A stretch of 7,268 nt of DNA from Bacteroidia bacterium (GTDB lineage Bacteria > Bacteroidota > Bacteroidia > Bacteroidales > BM523): positions 1-7,268 of the forward strand of contig JACQWN010000490.1 of NCBI GenBank assembly GCA_016209245.1, written 5' to 3'. The position numbers and the translations under genes are program-made. Shown here in pieces: positions 1 to 5,371 of this stretch (its first letter is position 1; every line of letters starts with the position of its first letter). The notes below the pieces were generated by a model. It ran no database searches and was not told the origin of the DNA. It saw only the letters and a program-made list of their open reading frames with translations.

Positions 1-1
1 T

Positions 2-1873
2 GGTGAACAGGTATTTCTTAATAATGGTTCTGGTCTTTTTTCAGCAACTTCTCAGATTTTTGGCACATCAGACGATACTGAAAATATTGCAGTAGGAGAT
101 TTCAATAATGATGGTCATCTTGATATCATGACAAATAATTATAATTCTACTGGGGATAAAATCTATCTTGGCGATGGTACAGGATATTTCTCTTTTTATA
201 CTCAATTTGCCGCTAACCTTGGTTTGAATGGATTATTTAGAGATATAGATAATGATGGTGATCTAGATATAATTCGTACAAGTTGGGGTTATGTTCAAGT
301 TTATAAAAGCAATCAATCAGAAACATCTCCAAACACTCCACCATCTTCGTCGTCATCTTTTGAAGCGATAGTCAGTGGTAATTCAGTTACTTTGTCTTGG
401 AGTAATAGTATAGATGCTCAAGACAGTCCTAATTCTTTAACTTATGACCTAATTGTTGGTACTACAGATGGGGGAACGGATATATTTGGTTCTAAACTTG
501 GTTCCCAATATGGCAATCAAGGTAACTTTGGAAATTGCTGGCATACTTTTTCAAAAACTTTGAACAATTTGCCTGCTGGTACTTATTATGCTAAAGTAAG
601 AACGGTAGATAATGGTTTTATGAAATCGTCATATTCAACGTGCTCTTTTATTATAACACAAACCGGATTATTATTTGCAGTAATAACCGTACCCGACACT
701 ATTGCAAACAATACCCAACCTATCGAAATCCCTGTAATCACATCATCTCTTGACACAGCAGACAACATTATTTCCTATCAGTTTAACCTCGCTTATGATA
801 ACACAAAATTACAATATAGTAACAGCAGTTTGACCAGAACAATCGCCGACGGCGGAATAGTTGTAGTAAACAGTTCAACGCCCGGACAACTTATAATAAG
901 CTACATGACAACAACACCGCTTTCAGGAGAAGGCTCTATTTTAAACCTTCAGTTTAATCCTTTGCAAATCGGGACATCAGAATTGACAATTTCGGATTTT
1001 CTATACAATACCGATACAATTACTGACACTCAAAACGGAATTGTGACAATTATTGGCGATTACGGTGACATTGATACAAACAGCTACGTTCAGGCTTATG
1101 ATGCTGCATTAGCATTACAATATTCAGTAGGACTTGACCCATTGCCATTATCTGACCCAACACCTTGGGAAAATTGGCGTGTTATTGTCGGCGATGTTGA
1201 CGGAACTGATACTATTACAGCAAATGACGCATCGTTGATATTACAACATTCCGCAGGGTTAATTTCAACATTTCCTGTAGAAGGTTCAAAAGCGCTTGAA
1301 GACCCGATTGCAGACATAACAATTACACAAGACAATGACGAACTTGTGTTTACTTCAACTGGTGATTTGTTCGGATTAAATATTTACTCAACAAACGGAA
1401 CAGCAGTAACAATGAACACTCCAACGGTATTAGACCAAAATATGTTGAGCGCTTTCAATATCAACGGTTCAACTTATAATGTCAGATTATGTACAGCATA
1501 CTCACCAACAGACAATACGGAATTTATGAGAATACCATTTGACTGTTCCGCAAACGAACAACTGACATTCAACATGATTGTAAATAAAAATTCTACCACA
1601 ATGACATTTAATGTTGACTGTCCACTTGGAATTAATGATATTCCTGAAAAAACCGTAAATATTTATCCAAATCCTACAAATGACAAAATCGTAATAGAAG
1701 GGTCACAAGCCGGAAAAATTGAGATCATGAATTTACAGGGACAGGTTATCAAAAAGATAGATGTATCAAACGAAAAGACAAGAATAGATATATCAAAATT
1801 ATCTGGCGGGGTTTATACAATGAAGATTAAAACGAATGATGGAATCGTTGTGAAAAAACTAATAAAGAAATGA
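2..1873 (+). CDS. Secreted modular protein with VCBS repeats, Fn3-like, cohesin, dockerin and T9SS sorting domain (5' partial)
   Basis: The reading frame is open from the first complete codon at position 2, so the ATG at 128 is internal and the true start lies outside the window; 623 residues are visible. VCBS/FG-GAP calcium-loop repeats appear at about 98-127 (DFNNDGHLDI) and 242-271 (DIDNDGDLDI). A fibronectin-III-like domain of the kind that often follows VCBS repeats covers about 335-661. A cohesin-like beta-sandwich covers about 668-1054. A dockerin type I pair follows at about 1060-1276, with calcium-position residues D, D, N, D in the first repeat and D, D, T, D in the second. The end (about 1625-1870) is a T9SS type A sorting domain with YPNP at 1664 and a GVYTMKI strand. 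By family knowledge the protein should be exported by Sec, cross the outer membrane by T9SS and be released or anchored at the surface. No catalytic domain is visible; one could lie upstream. Codon use changes near 660. The specific function is unknown. Confidence 0.9.
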   Translation, partial: GEQVFLNNGSGLFSATSQIFGTSDDTENIAVGDFNNDGHLDIMTNNYNSTGDKIYLGDGTGYFSFYTQFAANLGLNGLFRDIDNDGDLDIIRTSWGYVQVYKSNQSETSPNTPPSSSSSFEAIVSGNSVTLSWSNSIDAQDSPNSLTYDLIVGTTDGGTDIFGSKLGSQYGNQGNFGNCWHTFSKTLNNLPAGTYYAKVRTVDNGFMKSSYSTCSFIITQTGLLFAVITVPDTIANNTQPIEIPVITSSLDTADNIISYQFNLAYDNTKLQYSNSSLTRTIADGGIVVVNSSTPGQLIISYMTTTPLSGEGSILNLQFNPLQIGTSELTISDFLYNTDTITDTQNGIVTIIGDYGDIDTNSYVQAYDAALALQYSVGLDPLPLSDPTPWENWRVIVGDVDGTDTITANDASLILQHSAGLISTFPVEGSKALEDPIADITITQDNDELVFTSTGDLFGLNIYSTNGTAVTMNTPTVLDQNMLSAFNINGSTYNVRLCTAYSPTDNTEFMRIPFDCSANEQLTFNMIVNKNSTTMTFNVDCPLGINDIPEKTVNIYPNPTNDKIVIEGSQAGKIEIMNLQGQVIKKIDVSNEKTRIDISKLSGGVYTMKIKTNDGIVVKKLIKK

Positions 1874-1882
1874 TAACTGATT

Positions 1883-1907
1883 AACCCCCAGTGCATAACA
1901 TGGGGTT
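1883..1907 (+). terminator. Candidate hairpin terminator after the T9SS protein gene
   Basis: An inverted repeat pairs AACCCC(C)A at 1883-1890 with TGGGGTT at 1901-1907 around a 10-base loop, 10 bases after the stop codon. The stem is about 7 bp with one bulged C. The following sequence (GCTTTCATT) has only a weak T-run, so it is not a textbook intrinsic terminator. Its position between two plus-strand genes fits transcript ending or 3'-end protection. Confidence 0.45.
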
Positions 1908-1964
1908 GCTTTCATTGGCGGAGTAGTGCATTTTGAAAGTTCAGTACTTTATTAAAATAATCGG

Positions 1965-2534
1965 ATGAAAATACTTATTATAGATAATTTCGATTCCTTT
2001 ACTTATAATCTGTTTCATATTATTGAACAATATGCAGATGAAACCACAGTTATTAGAAACGATAAAGTTGATATAGAAAAAATCTCATTTTATGATAAAA
2101 TACTTTTCTCACCGGGTCCCGGATTACCTTCAGAATATCCGGTGATGGGCAGGATTATCCAAATGTATGCGAATATAAAGCCCATACTTGGCATTTGCTT
2201 AGGTCATCAGGCGATTGCATCTTATTACGGCGGAGGGCTAAAGAATATGGACGAGGTAAATCACGGCATAGAAAAATACACGATTATTAATGATGTAACT
2301 GAACCATTGTTCAGGGATATTCCTGTCAAATTTTTATCCGGAAGATATCATTCATGGGTTGTTGATTCTCTTTGCTTCCCTGATTGTTTGAAAATTACAG
2401 CCATTGATACGGAAGGCTTAATAATGGCAATCGGTCACAGGCAATTTAATATTAAAGGGTTGCAGTTTCATCCGGAATCGGTAATGACCCCGGTTGGAAA
2501 TAAAATAATTGCAAACTGGATTAACTGTTGCTAA
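1965..2534 (+). CDS. trpG: Class I glutamine amidotransferase, anthranilate/aminodeoxychorismate synthase component II
   Basis: The 189-residue protein has the usual length of a stand-alone TrpG/PabA subunit, which releases ammonia from glutamine for a chorismate-using partner (TrpE for tryptophan, PabB for folate). It acts in the cytoplasm. Visible motifs are the N-terminal IDNFDSFTYNL, the oxyanion-side SPGPGLP (residues 49-55), the nucleophile elbow GICLGHQ with Cys78, GRYHSWVV (127-133 region), and QFHPESVMTP with His169 and Glu171. The catalytic triad Cys-His-Glu is therefore intact. The ATG at 1965 starts directly at the conserved first strand; no Shine-Dalgarno is seen, as is usual in Bacteroidetes. 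No trpE, pabB or other trp gene is in the window. TrpG and PabA cannot be told apart reliably by eye; GRYHSWVV and the C-terminal pattern look closer to TrpG as I remember it. It converges on lptD, and the two stop codons overlap. Confidence 0.9.
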   Translation: MKILIIDNFDSFTYNLFHIIEQYADETTVIRNDKVDIEKISFYDKILFSPGPGLPSEYPVMGRIIQMYANIKPILGICLGHQAIASYYGGGLKNMDEVNHGIEKYTIINDVTEPLFRDIPVKFLSGRYHSWVVDSLCFPDCLKITAIDTEGLIMAIGHRQFNIKGLQFHPESVMTPVGNKIIANWINCC

Positions 2535-5164
2535 AAATTATCATACCAGCTTCTCTTTTTATTAAGCTTCAAATCCTGCAATATTGACGATTTTGCTTTA
2601 ATAGTGAAATTATAGCTGAGATAGTTTCCAAAAGGAATCCAGTTGAACGACATTTCCCAGCAGTGCAAATCCCGATAGATATCAATCGTCGTAGTAGTAA
2701 TTTTTTTATTCTGAAAATCATAACCTGAAGAAAAGCCGATTTTCCACTTATTAGTCAGGTTCAAATCTCCGTTGAAACGTATGGTTTGAGTTGTGTTATC
2801 TTGGTATTTTTGCTCGGCGAGAATGAAAGATTTGCTGTAACTTAAGCTGTAGCTGATGCTCATGTTCCATGGTATTTCAAAATCAACATAATAATCGAGA
2901 TAATTTGCAGGCAACAGGTCGGTTTTTTGCTCCTTTTTCTTGTCACCCTGTTTTGATTTGAACGACATATCAAATGAAACCGTCGCCGATGTCAAGCGAC
3001 CATACTTGAATTTGCCGCCGGGATTTATAAAACTGGCAGGATTTTTTTCCTTCTCCCATTCAAATGTGTTAATTATTCTACCCAAAGTATCAATAGCATA
3101 AGGATTTAAGCTTGCTGATGCAATTACATTTACTTTTCCAAACAATTTTGTCCTTGCTGAAGTACTTAAAGGAGACCAGTTCAATGAATCGGCAGCAAGA
3201 TTATAACCTGTCTTAAATGAAAGCGCATCGAGAATTCTTATTTTTTTATATTCACTTGCAGTATCTTTCGAACTTCTGACTTTCATTTCGAGGGTATTAT
3301 TCAGTCCAAAGCTTATCATGCCCGATTTACCGGTTGGCGCATTTTGGTAAATAAACCCCTGATACGGGTCATACAGTTGACGAACAGTATCAAAACCGAT
3401 AAACTGATTATTACTATATATTGAATCATAAGCTACAACAGCCGAGTCGTAGTTTCCGAATTTTATTTTACCGAAATCGGGGCGGTAGCTTAATGAAATA
3501 TTAGGAGTAATAACATGCATCATTCCTTTAACCGGATCATCCTGCCTGAACTGGTAAAGTCCGTAAATTTTAGTGTTCATCGTTGTTCCTACATCGTAAT
3601 CCCATGAATTGCAAAACTTTGAGATTGTATCAATATCGGCTGCTGTCGAAAGTGTGTCGCCGTTGCTTATAACCAGCCCCGGCTTAACAATACGCTTGAA
3701 ATACATACGGTCATTAAAATTCAAATATGGTGATACCATTATATATTTTAAAAGATTAAAGGAAGTATTTATATCGGCATTGTGATTAATCCCGTTTTTG
3801 AATTTATCCATTGCATTTCCGCTGTAAAGCTCGGCCTCTTTGGTTGTTATATTATTGCTAAAGGCGCCGTTATAAGAAACGCCGATTTTTTCATACCATT
3901 TTTTCCCGCTGCTGCCTTTTAGCTTTAGCGGATAAATTTTATTTACCGATAAATTTATCACAGGTAACCGCAGGTTTATTGTGCTGTCGGTGAAATTTTG
4001 CGAATGATTGAGATTTGTTGAAAGATTAAAGGGTGTATTTGCAAAAGTTTTACGGTATGAGATACTTGACTGTGTAATATTTTCCATTCTTCTCTCGATG
4101 CTGTAAGCGTTATTCCGGTTATATGAGCTGGAACGGAAATCCACGCTTGCCGTGAAATTACTGTTCGGCATCGCTTTTGGATCCTGGGAATGCCTCCATT
4201 GTATTGCATAACCGTTATTGTTAACAGTATCTTCAAGATAATTTACATTATATCGAAAGTCAACGTTTCCATTAAATTTATATCGTAATTTATAATTTGA
4301 CTTAAGTGATGCAGCCCAAGATCTTCTGGAGTAAACATCTCCTAAAAAAGTAACATCGGCAAAGTCGCCAAGAGGTAAATAATAACCACCGTTTCTTAAA
4401 TAAAATCCCCTGTTCGATTCTTCTCCGTATTCCGGAATAATAATACCCGATTTATGTTTTTCCTGGTTCGGAAAGTAACCGAACGGAATAAAAAGCGGCG
4501 TGGGTAAATCCTCTACAACAAGATTGGCAGGACCGGTAATAATTTTATCGTTTGGGATGACTTTCGCTTTAGTCAGATTAATATAAAAATGCGGATGCTC
4601 AAGATTACATGTTGTATATTTTCCACTTTTAATATGTATTTCATCATTCTCCTGTTTTTTGGTCACTTCTCCATGCAGATATCCTCCTGCCTGTTCAGAA
4701 ATAACCCCTTTTATTAGTCCTTTTTCTGTCCGGAAATTATATTGCATAGTCCTGGCTTGAAATTCATCGGTTCCGTCTTTAAATACCGGTTTCCCTGTTT
4801 CCTTGCCGGTACTATCCTTAACGCCGGTTGCAAATACAAGGTTTTTACTTAAATCTATCTCTATATATGCCGCCGATAGTTCTATTGTACCATATTTCAC
4901 AACAGCATCTCCATAGAGAAACACTTTTTGTTCTTTTACTAAAAACCGTATTGAATCCTTTGCCTTATAAGGAATTTGAACTTCAATAGCATTTTTTGAA
5001 ATTTTGAAACCTTTTAAAGTATCTTTTTTTAAAGAATCATTTAAAGCTGATAAAGAATCATCGCTTGTGTAAATTGAATCGGGGGGTATTGAATCATAGC
5101 TCTGTGCATGAACGCATAAAATAAAACAGACAAATAATATTGTTAAAAAAGTACTATCCTGCAT
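2531..5164 (-). CDS. lptD: LPS assembly outer-membrane protein LptD (OstA-like, Bacteroidetes type)
   Basis: The 877-residue protein is in the size range of Bacteroidetes LptD. LptD forms, with LptE, the outer-membrane translocon that inserts lipopolysaccharide into the outer leaflet. A signal peptide (about residues 1-20) ends CVHA-Q, a typical Bacteroidetes signal peptidase I site. A Ser/Asp-rich linker follows. Residues about 60-210 form an OstA/LptA-like periplasmic domain (YGDAVVKYG, then repeated short strands). PTPLFIPFGYFP at 221-232 is a hallmark LptD segment at the start of the barrel, which takes up about 235-877 with alternating aromatic strands. The C-terminus RDLHCWEMSFNWIPFG...KKRSWYDNF matches my memory of Bacteroidetes LptD ends. 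An in-frame TAA lies 6 bases upstream of the ATG, which fixes this start. The signal peptide n-region (MQDST) has no basic residue, which is odd. Mature cysteines are only C186, C518 and C835. Confidence 0.9.
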   Translation of the reverse strand: MQDSTFLTILFVCFILCVHAQSYDSIPPDSIYTSDDSLSALNDSLKKDTLKGFKISKNAIEVQIPYKAKDSIRFLVKEQKVFLYGDAVVKYGTIELSAAYIEIDLSKNLVFATGVKDSTGKETGKPVFKDGTDEFQARTMQYNFRTEKGLIKGVISEQAGGYLHGEVTKKQENDEIHIKSGKYTTCNLEHPHFYINLTKAKVIPNDKIITGPANLVVEDLPTPLFIPFGYFPNQEKHKSGIIIPEYGEESNRGFYLRNGGYYLPLGDFADVTFLGDVYSRRSWAASLKSNYKLRYKFNGNVDFRYNVNYLEDTVNNNGYAIQWRHSQDPKAMPNSNFTASVDFRSSSYNRNNAYSIERRMENITQSSISYRKTFANTPFNLSTNLNHSQNFTDSTINLRLPVINLSVNKIYPLKLKGSSGKKWYEKIGVSYNGAFSNNITTKEAELYSGNAMDKFKNGINHNADINTSFNLLKYIMVSPYLNFNDRMYFKRIVKPGLVISNGDTLSTAADIDTISKFCNSWDYDVGTTMNTKIYGLYQFRQDDPVKGMMHVITPNISLSYRPDFGKIKFGNYDSAVVAYDSIYSNNQFIGFDTVRQLYDPYQGFIYQNAPTGKSGMISFGLNNTLEMKVRSSKDTASEYKKIRILDALSFKTGYNLAADSLNWSPLSTSARTKLFGKVNVIASASLNPYAIDTLGRIINTFEWEKEKNPASFINPGGKFKYGRLTSATVSFDMSFKSKQGDKKKEQKTDLLPANYLDYYVDFEIPWNMSISYSLSYSKSFILAEQKYQDNTTQTIRFNGDLNLTNKWKIGFSSGYDFQNKKITTTTIDIYRDLHCWEMSFNWIPFGNYLSYNFTIKAKSSILQDLKLNKKRSWYDNF

Positions 5165-5191
5165 TATTTATGATATAATCTATATAAACAT

Positions 5192-5248
5192 TCTTTGGGT
5201 TGGTTTTATTGCCCATTAAGGCACTCGTCTGTAAACGGGCACCAAAGA
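5192..5248 (-). other. Inverted-repeat element, candidate structured leader of lptD
   Basis: A perfect 7-bp outer stem pairs TCTTTGG at 5192-5198 with CCAAAGA at 5242-5248. Inside it, TGCCC (5210-5214) can pair with GGGCA (5237-5241), stacked next to the outer stem with an 11-base bulge on one side. A competing fold pairs TGCC (5210-5213) with GGCA (5220-5223) and CTCGT (5224-5228) with ACGGG (5235-5239). The segment is more GC-rich than the flanking AT-rich DNA. If lptD is transcribed from the promoter proposed at 5281-5311, this element lies in its leader, about 27 bases before the ATG. I do not recognise it as a known RNA family. It could instead be a dispersed intergenic repeat or a protein-binding site. 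Confidence 0.35.
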
Positions 5249-5280
5249 TTATCATTTGATACTCTCTTGATATTATTCTG

Positions 5281-5311
5281 CAAAAATAATTTTTTAGAAT
5301 ACTTATGCAAT
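5281..5311 (-). promoter_or_regulatory. Candidate Bacteroidetes promoter for lptD
   Basis: Read on the minus strand, a perfect -7 box TATTTTTG (TAnnTTTG) lies at 5288-5281. A 3-of-4 match to the -33 box (ATTG for TTTG) lies at 5311-5308, with a 19-base spacer. This is the spacing and consensus reported for the Bacteroidetes primary sigma factor. Transcription would start around 5275, giving lptD a leader of roughly 110 bases. The DNA is AT-rich, so single boxes can occur by chance; the pairing at the correct spacing is the main support. Confidence 0.5.
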
Positions 5312-5313
5312 TT

Positions 5314-5344
5314 TTTGAATAGAATACTTTATTTGATATATTTG
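5314..5344 (+). promoter_or_regulatory. Candidate Bacteroidetes promoter for the Ig-like lipoprotein gene
   Basis: A perfect -33 box TTTG at 5314-5317 and a perfect -7 box TATATTTG at 5337-5344 are separated by 19 bases, matching the Bacteroidetes consensus. Transcription would begin near 5350, about 20 bases before the ATG at 5372. The site lies downstream of the possible TTG start at 5195, which argues against that longer reading. It is back to back with the proposed lptD promoter; the two -33 boxes are 2 bases apart. Confidence 0.6.
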
Positions 5345-5371
5345 AGCGGAAAATTATATTTTAAAAATCTA

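Noticed and set aside
586..1335. Minus-strand open frames at 586-768 and 1096-1335
   Set aside because: They lie wholly inside the well-supported VCBS/cohesin/dockerin gene, have no recognisable domain and look like antisense shadows.
128..1873. ATG at 128 as the true start of the first gene
   Set aside because: The frame is open to the window edge and the codons before 128 encode the rest of a VCBS repeat (DFNNDGHLDI), so the ATG is internal.
1890..1931. Direct repeat AGTGCAT at 1890-1896 and 1925-1931, considered as an attachment site or insertion scar
   Set aside because: Seven bases is too short to be meaningful in a 91-base AT-rich spacer, and no mobile-element gene is nearby.
1932..1951. 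TTTG at 1932-1935 and TACTTTAT at 1945-1952 as a promoter for the amidotransferase
   Set aside because: The spacer is only 9 bases and the second box breaks the TTTG core, so it does not fit the Bacteroidetes consensus. I see no convincing promoter in 1874-1964.
3976..4236. Minus-strand open frame inside lptD in another frame
   Set aside because: It overlaps the lptD barrel region completely and shows no protein-like features.
5215..5245. tRNA-like segment with CTGTAAA, resembling a tRNA-Tyr (GUA) anticodon loop
   Set aside because: The five bases on each side do not pair as an anticodon stem when the loop is set to seven bases. There is no T-loop GTTCRA motif, no D-arm and no acceptor stem.
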